A stretch of 64,000 nt of DNA, taken from contig NW_026114290.1 of NCBI RefSeq assembly GCF_018139145.2, positions 496,001-560,000 of the forward strand, written 5' to 3'. This document shows, in pieces, positions 50,301 to 62,571 of this stretch. The position numbers and the translations under genes were made by a program. The notes under the pieces were generated by a model. That model searched no databases. It was not told where the DNA came from and saw only the letters and a program-made list of their open reading frames with translations. Source of the stretch: Gymnogyps californianus. Lineage: Eukaryota > Chordata > Aves > Accipitriformes > Cathartidae. The first letter of the stretch is position 1, and every line of letters starts with the position of its first letter.

Positions 50301-53300
50301 CCGGGGCTCCGGGATCTCCCGCTTCGCCCGGCTCACCCTGGGTGACAGAAAAACAACGGGATAGATGCTGCCGGGTGCTGGGTGGCGCGGGCAGCTCTGC
50401 CCAGCCCCAGCACCCAGACCGAGACCCACGCCACCCTCCCAAACGTGGGCTTACCTTTTCTCCCACGGCACCCGGCTGTCCCACGCCGCCCAGCATTCCC
50501 TGGGGACCCTAAAGGCAAGAGGATGGGGGGTCCCCACGTTGGGGGAAGTCCCTGCCTCCAGCAGCCCCCGCCGAGCCCCCCAGGGTTGTACTCACCTCGG
50601 CACCGCTGGGTCCCTGCGGCCCACGGGGTCCCGGCGCGCCGGGGGGGCCCTGTGGGAAGCACAGAGAGGGATCAGACTGCAAAGGGCGGCTGAGCCGTGC
50701 AGCTCCCATGGGAAAGGGAGATGCGGGAAGCTGGAGACGGGGCAGAAGGAGGCGGAGGGGGAGCGGTGGGCACGCAGAACGGGATGAACGCAGGGTTTCC
50801 TTACCATGGGGCCAACGTCTCCGTTCTCGCCTTTCTCTCCCGGTGGGCCCGGCATGCCCTGAGGGGATCACAGCTTAGCCCGGGGGGGGTCCAGAAGCCC
50901 CTCAGGCAAGGCAGAGGGTGCCCTGGCCCAGGCAGGCTGCGCAGAACCTGGAGCCGCGTGTCCCTCGTCCCCTCCAGCCTGGCAAACCCCATCTCATCCC
51001 TCTCCGCTCCTTACCTGCAGGCCAGGGGGGCCGCTTAGGCCAAGGTGACCCCGCGATCCCTCATCTCCTTTCTGCCCAAACATCCCTTGCTGCCCGCGGC
51101 GTCCCGGCTCCCCGTCGGCTCCCTGCAAAGGGAGAGGTTGGGGTCAGCGCCGTCTGCCCCACAGAAACCTCAATGTGTGGGGTGGGAAGGGCAGGGAAGG
51201 GAGCCAAGAGGAAAAGGTGGGGTTCAGCAGAGGGAATAAACAGGGTGGGAAGGGTGCTCGCAGCTACTCACCGCCGGGCCAGGGTGCCCAATGGGTCCCT
51301 GGATTCCTGTCGGTCCCGGGGGGCCCTGTGGGACAGGAGCACCCATATAGGGTTAGGGTAGCTCCCAAATATCTCCCGCCTCACTGCTCCCATCTCCCCC
51401 CTGCTCCCGGAGCCGCTCTGCCCCTCGGAGAACCCCTCCCAGGCAGAGCAGTCCCTCGGCACTCACCGCCTCGCCCTTGTCGCCTTTGCTACCCTTCTGT
51501 CCGGGAAGCCCCATCTCGCCCTGCCGCAAAGGGAAGACGGTGAGAGCCGGCGGCCGGCGAGAGACGGCGAGGAGGGAGTGCTGGCAGCCAGGGAAAGCTG
51601 CCATGGCTGGGGAGCCACGGCCAAGGAAATCCCAGCACCGGGGAAACCTGCCACCACCTGGGAAGCAGTGCCAAGGAAGCCTGCCAGGACCAACAGCCCG
51701 CTGCCGACCGGGGAATCCCCACTCCCGGGAAGCCAGAGGGGAAACCTGCCCCATCCCGAAGGTCCCTCAGCCCTGGGACGTGCCCTCTGCAAGGGGACTT
51801 GTCCCCAGCACCCGTCTCGGGGTACGTTCCTAGTAGTGAAATGACAAGGAGCCATTGCTGGAGGTGCTGACTCGTGTCCCCCCTGACTTACCTTGTCCCC
51901 ATCTTCTCCGGCAGGGCCGGGAGGTCCGCCTGGGCCCGGTAGCCCCACGGGGCCCTGGATCCCGTCATGCCCAGCCGGACCCATGGGACCTCGCTCACCC
52001 TGCGGGCAGGAAGGAGAAGGGCTGAGAGCAAGGCTGGCTGGGACCCACGGGAGACACAGCTTGTCCTAGTGCTGCCCCACACCTCCTGCCTCACCCCACA
52101 CACCCTCTCGCACCTACCGGGGAGCCCTTCTCGCCAATGGGACCGGGGGGGCCCTGCGCACCCCCCCGGCCCGGCAGTCCAATGCCACCAGCAGGCCCCG
52201 TGGGACCTCGCTCTCCGGGAGAACCCTGGGGAGAAGAGAGAAGCGGGGTGGAGGGAAGAAGGCCCCGGCAGTCTTCCTCCTCTCCAAAGAAACCCTTCTC
52301 TTTATCAATGAGAATTTTAAGCAGGCTGGCAAAATTGTTCCCCAAGGAGTATATATATTCCAAGGGAAACCCCAAAACTCCGGATAAGCCCTCGAATGTC
52401 ACGATGCTTTGTACTCACCGTGGGTCCAGGGGGACCAGGGGGACCTTCCCCACCCTTCAGGCCAGGCGGACCCTGTCAGAGGGCAGGGAAGACGGTTAGA
52501 AAGGAGCCTACTCCCCTCTCCCGAGGACCATAACAGGCTGTGTCCAAGCCTGGGACAACACTGACCATCTCTCCGGGTGCCCCCCGTACGCCGGGAAAGC
52601 CGTGGATGCCTGGGGGGCCGCTCTTACCGGGGATGCCAGCGGGGCCAGGGTCACCCTGCAAGGTGGAGAGGAATAGCAGAGAGCTTTGCTCCGTCCCCAC
52701 CAAGCCGGGGAGAGCCCTCACGCCCTGCAGAGCTCAGAGGGGACCCAGCCCCACTTAGCTCAGGCTTGCGGTGGTCCGGGTGAGCAGTGGGACCCCCGGC
52801 GCGGCTCCTACCTTGGCTCCTTCTCGACCAGCAGCTCCGGGCAGGCCCTGTTCCCCGGGAGGGCCGGGGGGGCCTGGGTGCCCCCTCTCTCCTACGGGCC
52901 CCGTCTCGCCTGATTTACCCTGCGGGGAGAGAGCGGGGTGAGCATCTGGGGGTCCCTCCATCCCACCGGGCTGGCTTCAACACAAACCCCTCCTGCCTCC
53001 AGCCCCGGCACTCACCTGGGGTCCCACCACCCCCGTGGGGCCGGGGGGGCCGGTTTTGCCATGAAAGCCCTGCAGAGAAGAAGAGCGAGGGGTTAACGCT
53101 GGGTATTGCCAGGTATCCCCCCCCCCCCCCGGCCTCGGCAAGGGTGGCAGGGGACCCACCGGCTCGCCACGCTGTCCCGGGTGTCCTGGCAAGCCGTCCT
53201 TCCCGGCGGGACCCTGGGCAGGAGCAGAGGTAACGGGGTGGGGGATACGGGCTGCGTAGCTGGGCTCTCCCCTCTGCTGCCTGCACCCCACGGGGCGCAG

Positions 53301-56300
53301 CGGGAGGAGGAGGAGGAGGAGGAGGAGGAGGACGTGCCAGCCCGACTCTGTCCCCCACACCGTCTCAAGCACAGGCAGGACCAGGGCAGGACCACGCGCA
53401 GGTATCACCACTTACGGGGGGACCTTTCGTGCCCGGGAAGCCGTTGGGTCCCTGGGGACCTGGGGGACCCTGTGGAAGGGAGAGAAAAAGCGACGGTCAG
53501 TGGCAGAGGGGCTTTCCCCACAGCATCCAGACCCTCTCCCCATGCCTGGCATCCCGTTTTCCCCGTGCTCAGTCCCTTCCAGTCCTGGGGTGCCTTTGCA
53601 GGAGGACACCCCTCTGCTGTGCATCAACCACCCCCCACTTACCTTCTCTCCCACCGCGCCGGGGGCTCCGTCATGGCCAGGATCTCCCTGGGGAGAAAGA
53701 AACAGGCTGAGGGCAGCAGCGAAGACCCCCACCCTCCCCACCACCCCACCTCAGACCCACTGCCAGCACCCACGGCCAAGGGGCCCTGAGCACAGCGGAG
53801 AGAGGGGGACATGGGGGACGGCGGGGACACTGTGTCCAGGCTCCCAGTTACCTTTGGGCCGGGTTTCCCCGTGGGACCGGGCAGACCTCGCTCCCCTGGG
53901 AGGCCCTGTGCAGGCAGGAGGCAAAAAGTGGGGTGAGAAGGTGTGGGGCAGTGAGTGGGGCTGGGAGTGGGGTGAGGAGAGGGGAGACGGGGCTGGAAGT
54001 GGGGGGTACAGGGCAGGGAGCGGGGCTGGAAGCGGGGTGGAGAGCTTGGGAGACCGGGATGGGAGTGGGGCAGGGAGCCGGGAGGGTCACGGCTGGCCCC
54101 AGGGTGGTTCCCATGGGATACAGGCGGAAGTTCGGGATTTGGTTGCCATGGGTTACAGCGGTCCCCAGGGTCTGGTTGCCGTGGGAAACGACCGGCTCCA
54201 GCCTAATCGCCATGGGATACTGGCAGGCTGCGAGGCGTGTTGCCGTGGGATACGGCAGACCCCAAGCTCTGTTGCCATGGGTTATAGCCGGCCCTAGGAT
54301 GGTTGCCGTGGGATACAATCCACCCGGGAATGGTTGCGGTGGGATGCAGCTGGACCCCGGGATGGTCAGGGTGGGATACAGCTGGCCCTGCCGTAGTCAC
54401 CGGCCATGGCACAGGGGGTGATTCCTGTCACCCCCAGCTCGGGGCCGGGGCTCCGGTTACTCACCGGGGGCCCTCGCTGTCCCGTCTGCCCAGCCTGGCC
54501 GGCCTTGCCCTGCGGGGAAAGAGGAGGTGGTGGGGAGAGCAGCGCATGGGGCAGCCCCCCACTCGCCCACGCTCCCCCCACGTGCTCCCCGAGGGGACAG
54601 AGCGTGCCCAAGCGCGTTTGCGAGAGGACGTGTAGCACGGGAACGGAGAGGGCCACCGGGCTGGGTCCCTTCCCCGGCTTTGAGCTCAACGCAGCCCCTC
54701 TCTGGCTCGCAGAGTGGGTGGCAGAGCAGGATGCGGGGACCAGGGAACAGCCCGGAGGGATGGGACAGGGTGACACAGCGCGACAGGGCTGACTCACCCT
54801 CTTGCCTTTCTCTCCCACCAGCCCCATGGGACCCTGGAAGCCAGTGGAGCCCTAAGGAGAAGAGAGGACAAGTGACAACCCCGGGGCCGATGAGGCAGCC
54901 GGGGTCCTGGGGGCATCCCAAAGGATCCCCTGTGCTCACCTTGGGGCCCTGGCGCCCGGGATAGCCTGGGAGACCCGGCACTCCCAGCTTGCCCTGCAAG
55001 GGAGAGAGCAGAGCTGAGCCGTGGGCCACGAGGGACACAGGGACGGGGACGCAGGGACACAGGGCTCCCCTCACCTTCTCGCCCGCGGGGCCGGGAGCAC
55101 CCGGTTCCCCCATGAGACCCGTTTGCCCCTTCAGCCCCTCGGGGCCGTCCTCACCGCGGGGGCCCAGCAGGCCCTGGTCACCCTGGAACGATAACACAGA
55201 GGTGCGGGGAGCACGCTGCCGGGGCAGGGACGGGGCTGCTCCCTCGGGTCCCCAGCTGTCCCCACAGACAGAGCTGTGTGTCCCCCCACTGTTCCATCCC
55301 CCCTCCACACCACCCCAAATCCTGCAGCCAGCAAAACCCCACGGGGTTTCGTGGCACCGGCAGCCACCCCACACAGCCCTGACGAGGAGACCCCCCCCCA
55401 CCCCGGGAACCCACTTACCCTGTCACCCTTAGGGCCCATGTCGCCCTTAAAGCCGGGGAATCCATCTTCTCCCTGAACAAGAGGCACATTTTGGGGGGGC
55501 TGAGACTGCGTTAGCTCTGCTGCAAGCCCCAGATGGGGTCACAGTGTGGGGCTGAGCCCCAAATCCCAACACAGCTTTAACCCAGGTGTCCCCCCCCCAC
55601 CCACAGCTATCTCAGGACAAGGACAAGTGCCCCCCAACACCAGGGACCCACAGACACCAGGGGACAAGGACACCCATCCCCTGCTCTCCCCTCTCCCCGA
55701 CACCTCTTACCTTCTCCCCTTTGCTGCCCTTCAGGCCCCGCACGCCAAAAGCTCCCTGCAGGGACACAGAGGGGTTGGAGGGGAGACCCCAGCCCGGGGG
55801 ACCCCGCCTGACCCCCCACATCGTGCCTCGGCAGAGCCCGGCGGAGGGGGAGGCTGTGCTTACCTTTACCCCACGGGGTCCTGGATAGCCGACGGGTCCA
55901 GGGGCACCCACAGGGCCCTGGGGACAGAGAGTCAGCAAAAACGGGACCCTCCCCTTGGAAAGAGGACCCTATCCCCCCACCCAGGGCACGAAGCGGGAGG
56001 ATCAGCCCCTTACCTGGAGGCCTTTCTCTCCGGCTGGCCCTTCTCGGCCGGGGTGACCCTGCAAGGGACGCACAAGACGTGAGGCCCGAGCCGGGACGGT
56101 GACGCTGCCCTGTGGTCCCCACTCTGCCAGGAACCGGAGTGACCCCACAGCCCCTCGCCAGTACTCACCGGGGGTCCGTCGGCCCCAGCCACACCCTGTA
56201 TTCCCGGCTTCCCCGGCAGGCCCTGGGTGAGAGGAGGACGTGTGGGGATGCAGAGGGACTGGGGTCACCCCTGCGGCTCCCCACCATCTGCTCGGCAGCT

Positions 56301-59300
56301 CCGGACCCCCCCGTCCACGCTGAGTCCTGACTCACCTTCTCCCCTGGCAGCCCGACGGGGCCCTGGGGGCCGGGCAGACCCTGTGAGAGAACAGACCGGG
56401 GTGCTGGGAAGGAATTGAGGGAGCACCCGAGCCCCCAGCCCCGTGGGGACACCCCCCTGGCCCCCTCATCACCTCCACGTACCTGTGGACCGGGGTTCCC
56501 CTGCTGTCCTGGGGGTCCTGGCTCCCCATGGATTCCCTGGGGGGGGGGCAGAGAAAGTCCATTAGTGCAGAAAAAAAACCTTCTCAGACCCCAGGATGTG
56601 CCACTCCGACCCTGGCTGCACCTCCGTGCACCCTCCCGCACCCCACGAGGGCGCGTGGCAGCTCTCACCCCAGCCCTGCCTCCCCCTCCCTGGAGCATCC
56701 CGGTCTCTTGCTGGTTAATTCGGGCTGGGTGCTCCCAGGGGGGCCCCCCCACTGACACCCACCACGTTGCCTTTGGGCCCCGGCGCTCCATCGATGCCGC
56801 TGGCACCCTGCAGAGGAAGAAGGGAGGGTCAGGGTGATGCCATGCCCAGGCTGACGGGTGACAGAGAAAAATCCCCTTGGCCCAAGGTGGGGACGGACGG
56901 ACAGACAGACAAGCAGGAGCGGTCTTCTCATACCGGTGGTCCAGGGAGGCCGGGAGAGCCGCGTGAGCCGATCAGGCCTCGCATACCCTAGGGCCAAGGA
57001 CAGAGGGGTCAGTGGGGGCTCAGATGGCAGCACTGACCCCAGCACCCCATATTCCCCGGGGTGGGGGAGTCCAGTGCCCAAATCTCTCCTCCAAAAAGCC
57101 ACACGGAGAAAGCCGGGGGCCAAGCTTGCCCCCCACCGCTCCTGGGGCTGGGGGAGAAGCCGGGCCAGGCTCCCGGTGCCGGCAGCAGGTACTTACGGGT
57201 TCCCCAGGCTGCCCCCGAGGTCCCGGGAGGCCGTCCGAGCCCTAGAGAGGACAGAGCGGAGCTGAGCACATCCCGCCAACACCAGCAGGGCCTGATCCTT
57301 CCCCGTCCCTCCCCAGAGGCCTCACCTTGGAGCCTTTCTCCCCGGGGGGGCCCGCTGGTCCTGGCTTCCCCATGTCACCCTGCAGAAGAGAGAGGGTGAG
57401 GCGGCGTGGGGATGGCGGTGGCAGGAGGGGACACGGCGCAGTCCCACTTACCCTGTGGCCCTTCTCGCCCGGCAGCCCCGGCAGCCCGTCGAAGCCCCTG
57501 TCACCCTGTGGGGTAGGACAGGCGTCAGGTTGAGCCCACGTCACCCCCCCCTGCCGCACAAAGACCCGGGTATCCCGGACCGCAACCCTGCTGCCAGCAC
57601 CGATACCACCCCATGCACGAGACCTTGGGTCCGGTTTCCCCGGGGAGACCCCTGGCACCGTCCGCTCCAGCGCGACCCTGCAAGACAAATCGAAGGAGTG
57701 GGAAGGGACCCGAGGCTCGGAGTCCCTTGGGACGGGGATGGGAAAGGGGCACCCTGGCACGTGACAGCGGACCAGGACATTTGGAGAAGGCAAAACTCGA
57801 ACCCCCAGAGCTTACCCGTCTGCCCAGCTTCCCCGGCGGCCCCGGTGGTCCCTGCATTCCCCGGGGACCCTGATGGAGAAGAGGGGAAGGCGTCAGGGCT
57901 GGGCTTGCCTGCAGCCTGCCAGATCTCTGCCAGGGGCATAACCCTGCGTGCCCTCTCCTCGCACAGGCCAGCCGAGCAAGACTCACCCGTGGCCCCACGT
58001 CGCCCGCATCTCCTTTCAGGCCCGGGTGTCCAGGTAGACCCTACAAAAACAGGAGAGCGTGGAGACCCCACCATGAGGCTTTGCTCGATGCGGAGATGTG
58101 CCCGACAAGGTGCATCTTAGTGGGGTGGGCACCCCGCAGTGGCACCCACATTCCCCGTACTCACCAGCGGTCCCGGGCGGCCGGTCAGTCCCATGGGACC
58201 TGGGGGACCCTTCATGGCAAGCTGGGGAGAGAAGGGAGGAGAGGGGTGAGGGGGAGCGGGGAGGCTGGGCAGGGGGGGCTGGTCGCGGGGGTCCTTACCT
58301 TCGCCTGCTGCAGGATCGCTTGGGCTTGGGCTTCTTGGAAAGAGACGGTGGGACCCTTGAGGGAGTCTCCGCCAAACTGGAACTGGGGGGAAAGAGCAGG
58401 GTGAGGGACAGGGGGAACCATCGGACCCCAGCCCTGGGGGACAGCCAGCTCCGCGTCACCTAGAGAGCTGTCCCCCGCCGGACTCCGCAGGGAGCAGGGG
58501 AGAGGATCCCCGAGGGTCCCGTCCTGCCCCAGCACTTACCGGCAACATGATCATGGTCCCCGCCGGGCCGCGGATCCCGTCAGCTCCTGGCAGCCCCGGT
58601 CGTCCCGCGGGACCCTAGCAGAGGGGAAGCCGGGGATAAGCTGTCATGGCGCTGGCAGAAGCCAGGCTGTCAGGTCAGGGCTTGCAGCTCCATCGCCCCG
58701 CGCGTACGCCGGCATGCACCGGCAGGACCGCCGGGACGTCTGCAGCCCCAGCCCTGCCGCAGGGCAGCTCTGGCCTCGTCACAGCCTTCCTCGTCTGCTC
58801 CGTACCTGATCTCCGGGGTCCCCGGGCAGCCCTGGGAGCCCCGGTGGTCCCAGGGGACCTGTTTCCCCCTGCGGAAAACACAGAAGCACGTTAACGCTTT
58901 GGCGTCTCCAATCCCTCCCCACAGCAGCCCCTCGCTCCTCACCGCAGGGCCTGGGGGTCCCGGCGGCCCCTCGAATCGCCGACCCTAAAGGAGAAAAGAG
59001 CGAGCCCCCGTCCTGCGAACCGTCTCAGATGGGTGGCCCCCGGGGTGCCGCAGAGGGCTGGGGGCCACACGTCCCCGGGGGGGGCTGTGCCCCACTCACC
59101 GGTTCCACGATGGCTGGCTCGCCCTTCTCTCCCTTCAAGCTGGGCTCCTGCAAAGCACCAGGGTGAGGAGAAACGGCCGAGAGCCGGGCTGGGGTGAAGG
59201 GCTCCGAACCATCCACGTGGCCCCTGCACCCCGTACCGCGGCCCCAGCTCGGCCGGCTGTAGTTTGGGGGGGGGGGGGTCCCGCTCCTCATCCCCAGCGT

Positions 59301-62300
59301 TACCTGGGGAGCCTGGATCACCGGCTCCTCCCGCTCGGCAGGGCCAAACCGCTCCCGGCTCGCAGGGTTCCCGTCGTAGTAGTCCTCGTAGCCCGGCAGC
59401 TCCGCGCTGTCAGCCCCAGCGACTCCATCCTCCTCAAGTTCAAGCACAAGCTCCTCACCAGTGTCCTAAGGGATGGGGAGATGCTGGGGGTGTAAAGGAG
59501 GGGACCCCCCCCCCCCACCCCAGCCTGCCCCAGCCCTGGTGCTACCTCGAAGGGGTCGGTGCCGTTCAGGGTGACGCTCACGGTGGTGGCAAGGCTGGAG
59601 GGGACAGGCGGCGGGGAGCTCTCCTCCGCGGACGGCGTCGGCGTGGGCGCGCTGGCCTTGGGCGATGCGGAAAGGGCGCAGGGTGAGGAAGGGAGCGCTG
59701 CGGCAGAGGGAGGTGCTGGCCCACGACCCTCCTGGGGTCCCGCAGGCCGGCAGGGCCAGGGGATGCCCTGCTTTTGGCTGGGGGGGGGGGCCCACGGTTG
59801 GCCTCAGGATGTCCCCACCCCACCATAGCCCCTGCCTGGCTTTGGGACACCGGAGCCGTTCCCCTTTTGGGACAAGGCACCGGGACTCCCGCTCCTCGGG
59901 GACCGCCGGCTCGCAGCGATGCTGGGCCAGAGGGGAAGGCGAGCCAGGGCTCGGCAGCTGCTGCTCCCAGGCGCGGGGGCGGCCGTTCCGCCACCCCCCC
60001 CCCCCCCCCTTCAACGCCGGGGCCGCACGGTCCCTGGCTCTAAGCAGCACCTGGAGCACGGCCACCCCTCGCCGGGTCTCTCCGGCCCGGCTCAGCCAAG
60101 GCTGACTCATCGACAGGAGGGGCCACCGTCCCCGGGCCGCCCTTGGCCAGCGCCGCTGTCCCCAGCTGCAGCCGTGACCCATTTCCAGAGCCAAAGGGGC
60201 CGAAGGTAGAGGCTTGGGGGGGGGGGGGGGCTGCCTCCTGCCCTGCCCCGCCGTCTCCACCCAGGGGGAACCCCACCGGCTCCCGGGACACGCTCTGCAA
60301 GGCCAGGAGCCGTGGGGATGGCTCAGTCTCAGGTGCCAGCGGGATCGGCTGGGGATGTGCCGGCTGCCGGGGCTCCCCTGAATCCCGGGGAGGAGCCGTT
60401 CTGGCCAGAGCCCTGCAGTCACATCCAACAGACCCAAAGGTCCGGCTCCACGGGGGCCAGAGTGGCTGGAGCCAGCCTGCTTTGTCCCAGACCATGCAAA
60501 GAGGAGGCTGGGAGTCGCGCCGGATGCAAGAGGCCATGTGTGACACGGCACGAGCTTCGTGCAGAGGCACTGCCAGCTCTGGGGTGCATCTGGGTCCGCC
60601 TCAGGCCATGCACGCCCGGAGCCGCTCTGCATTTAAGCCGGATTTAGGTCCCGGCTGTCCCGTCTCAGCATGAGGAGCCAAGCCATGGCACGGCTGGCGG
60701 CGGGCACTGCGAGGTGCGGAGCGGACCACCGCAGCCAAGCGCAAGCAGCAGGTTAGCAGAGCTGGGTTAACCGGGGTGGGTTAAGCAGCCGCAGAGGCGG
60801 GTTAGTCACGCTCTCTACCTGGCTGGCCACGACGGAGGGCACGGAGGCCTCGTGCCGCTCCAGCAGCTCCTTGTTCCTCCTCTTCTTGCCCTTGCCCTTG
60901 CGCTTGCCCTTTCCCTTTCCCTTCTTGCCCTTCCTACGTGGGGCGGCGGTGGGCTCCAGGCCGCTCTGCAAGGGGCAGAGCAGATGCCAGAGGTGGGAGA
61001 GAAACGCAGGCGTCAGGGGCCCTGGCAGCTCCCCCCATGGTGACACCAAGCCCGGCAGCATCCCTGCGGGCTGCCCGGCAGGGTGGGGGTTCCCAAGGGT
61101 CCCCCCAGCCTTTCCCCTTCCCAGCTTGGGTGCTTACCTCCTCCGGGAAGGGGGCTAGGAGCGGGTAGAGCAGGGGCTGGTCGCAGCCTGGCATGTAGAG
61201 CTGGCAGTAGGAGCGGGCGGCCTCGGGGTCAGCCACGATCAGCAGCTGCTGGACATCCCCCTGTGGCAAAGGAGAAGGGGGGAGCACGAGGGAGTGGGTT
61301 TCCTGCCCCCCCCCCGCCCCGGGCAGATCAGGTGCCCACGCACACCCCGGACATGCGTGGAAGAGCCGGTGCTCGTGGCCAGCCCTGGCCCTGCGGCAGC
61401 CGGCCGGTCCGTGGGCGGCTCGGGGAAGCCAGCGCGACACCCCCTCGGCCGGGCGGAGGGTGCAGGGGGTGGCGAGCGAACAAAGAGACCCTTGTCTGCC
61501 TGCTGGGGACAAAATGGGCAGCGGGGGGGCCAGCCGCACTCGCCTCGCTGCCTCAGGGCCGCCTCTTTGCCCGTGGCCCCTGACATTTGCAGCAGGCAGG
61601 AATGCAGGGAGGTGAATCAGGTCACTCCACGGGGACGGGGACACCCCATGGGGACAGAGAGCAGCCCCCAGTGCAACCGGGGCCTCTATCGACTGCGGCA
61701 ACTGGGCCCTCCGCTTCCCCGGGCCCCTCACTACCAGGGCAAGGGTGCTGTGGGACAGCCAGGGGCTCTGGCCCAAGGATTTGGGGAGGGACCCACCTCA
61801 AACACCTCCTCGTCCAAGAGGCGGGCCCCAAAAATCATCACCCCCTCGGTGCTAACGAGGGGCCGAGGTCCCCGCTCCAGCGGCAGCGTGGCGAGGAGGT
61901 GGCAATCCACCAGCAAGGAGACGTTGGTGCCTTCCACGGCCAACGCCACGCGGTGCCACCTGCGGAGACGGGACTCGGTCGCAGCGAGAAGGGTCGGAGA
62001 GACCCCCTTGTCCCCCAACCCCGGCACTCACCTGCCATCGGCCAGGTTGACCCTGCGGAAGACGGGGTACTGCTCGGGGGCCGGCTGCCCGTCCTGGTCC
62101 TCGTAGAGGAAGACGGGCGAGAGTCCGATCTCCATGCCCAGTTGCTGCACGCCTCGCTCGTCGTAGATGGAGAGCAGGAAGGCTTGTCCTCCGCGCCGGG
62201 CACGCACCGTGGCCAGGATGGAGAAGTCCTCGGGGAAGGAGCCATCTGCAGCAGGGAGGAAGGGGAGCAAGCCATCAGGCTAAGCCCCCTCGATGCACCC

Positions 62301-62571
62301 CGAGAAGCGGTTCTGCACCCCGAAAGCGGATGCTCGCCCTCGGAGCGGCTCGGTTTGCACCGCGCAATGGGCTCGGCGGCCCTGCGGCCACCCGGTGCCG
62401 TACCGGGGAAGAGCTGCCGGGTGGGTGCGCTGAGCTGGGTGCGGTTGTCCACATGGAAAGCGAAATCGGGGTCTTCGGTCCCCGGGCGCTGCGGGCAGAT
62501 CCCGGCAGTGATGGAGACGCCATCCCGGCCATCCTGCATGCCCAGCGTCTGCAGCACGTCCACGGGCATCG
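45984..62571 (-). CDS. COL5A3: Collagen type V alpha 3 chain, exons 2-67 (exon 1 not found)
   Basis: Fibrillar procollagen chain pro-alpha3(V), secreted and assembled with alpha1(V)/alpha2(V) into fibril-nucleating heterotrimers. I traced 66 consecutive coding exons with GT-AG borders and continuous phase: TSPN domain, basic variable region, short COL2 segment, telopeptide-like [15 protein letters not shown], a 1,011-residue Gly-X-Y helix and the COLFI C-propeptide ending [14 protein letters not shown]. Traced residues total 1,748, so with a signal exon about 1,775-1,780 (human about 1,745). A total of 67 exons equals the human COL5A3 number. The basic [18 protein letters not shown] tract and the downstream OLFM2 gene identify alpha3(V) rather than alpha1(V) or alpha1(XI). 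Exon 2 begins in phase 1, so a signal-peptide exon must lie above 62571. No frameshift or internal stop was found. Confidence 0.96.
47531..58221 (-). CDS. COL5A3: COL5A3 exons 14-62: major triple helix (COL1)
   Basis: Forty-nine exons of 36, 45, 54, 57, 90 or 108 nt, each whole Gly-X-Y triplets. Right-hand ends: 58221, 58040, 57869, 57677, 57505, 57379, 57241, 56987, 56807, 56536, 56380, 56222, 56058, 55917, 55755, 55472, 55182, 54993, 54851, 54509, 53905, 53687, 53469, 53213, 53069, 52919, 52655, 52472, 52225, 51999, 51520, 51325, 51122, 50858, 50649, 50508, 50337, 50099, 49825, 49489, 49226, 49053, 48841, 48534, 48394, 48225, 47995, 47738, 47584. With three residues of exon 63 the helix is 1,011 residues (337 triplets) without interruption. 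Exon 14 starts [18 protein letters not shown] as in other V/XI chains; exon 61 is 36 nt and exon 40 is 90 nt. Confidence 0.95.
54090..54400. repeat. Degenerate minisatellite in a COL5A3 intron
   Basis: Eight to nine imperfect 30-45-bp units built on GGTTGCCATGGGATACAG and TTGCCGTGGGATACGG variants, between COL5A3 exons at 54465-54509 and 53852-53905. It is preceded at 53.93-54.08 kb by a G-rich GTGGGGC(A/T)GGGAG-type degenerate repeat. It has no coding role. A weaker array of similar character (GGGAAACCTGCC variants) lies at about 51.57-51.78 kb. Confidence 0.8.
58299..59656 (-). CDS. COL5A3: COL5A3 exons 7-13: variable region, COL2 and hinge
   Basis: Exons 59546-59656, 59304-59465, 59100-59147, 58943-58984, 58806-58868, 58540-58614 and 58299-58382. 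Exon 7 is Pro/Thr/Ser-rich with [12 protein letters not shown]; exon 8 is acidic and ends ...[18 protein letters not shown], with a Tyr/Asp cluster suited to tyrosine sulfation. Exon 9 ([16 protein letters not shown]) resembles the conserved GEKGEPA element of V/XI chains. Exons 10-12 are the short COL2 helix; exon 13 is the non-collagenous hinge [10 protein letters not shown]...AQAILQQAK. Exon 7 uses an AAG acceptor; a CAG five bases further in would break the frame. Confidence 0.93.
60819..62571 (-). CDS. COL5A3: COL5A3 exons 2-6: TSPN (laminin-G-like) domain and basic tract
   Basis: Exons 62404-62571, 62032-62245, 61797-61959, 61138-61260 and 60819-60965. The domain starts [12 protein letters not shown] and continues through [84 protein letters not shown] and [19 protein letters not shown] to YMPGCDQP. 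Exon 6 is dominated by [16 protein letters not shown] and [13 protein letters not shown], the very basic segment characteristic of alpha3(V), which can bind heparan sulphate in the mammalian chain. This domain is retained at fibril surfaces in V/XI collagens. Intron phases link without gaps. Confidence 0.95.
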
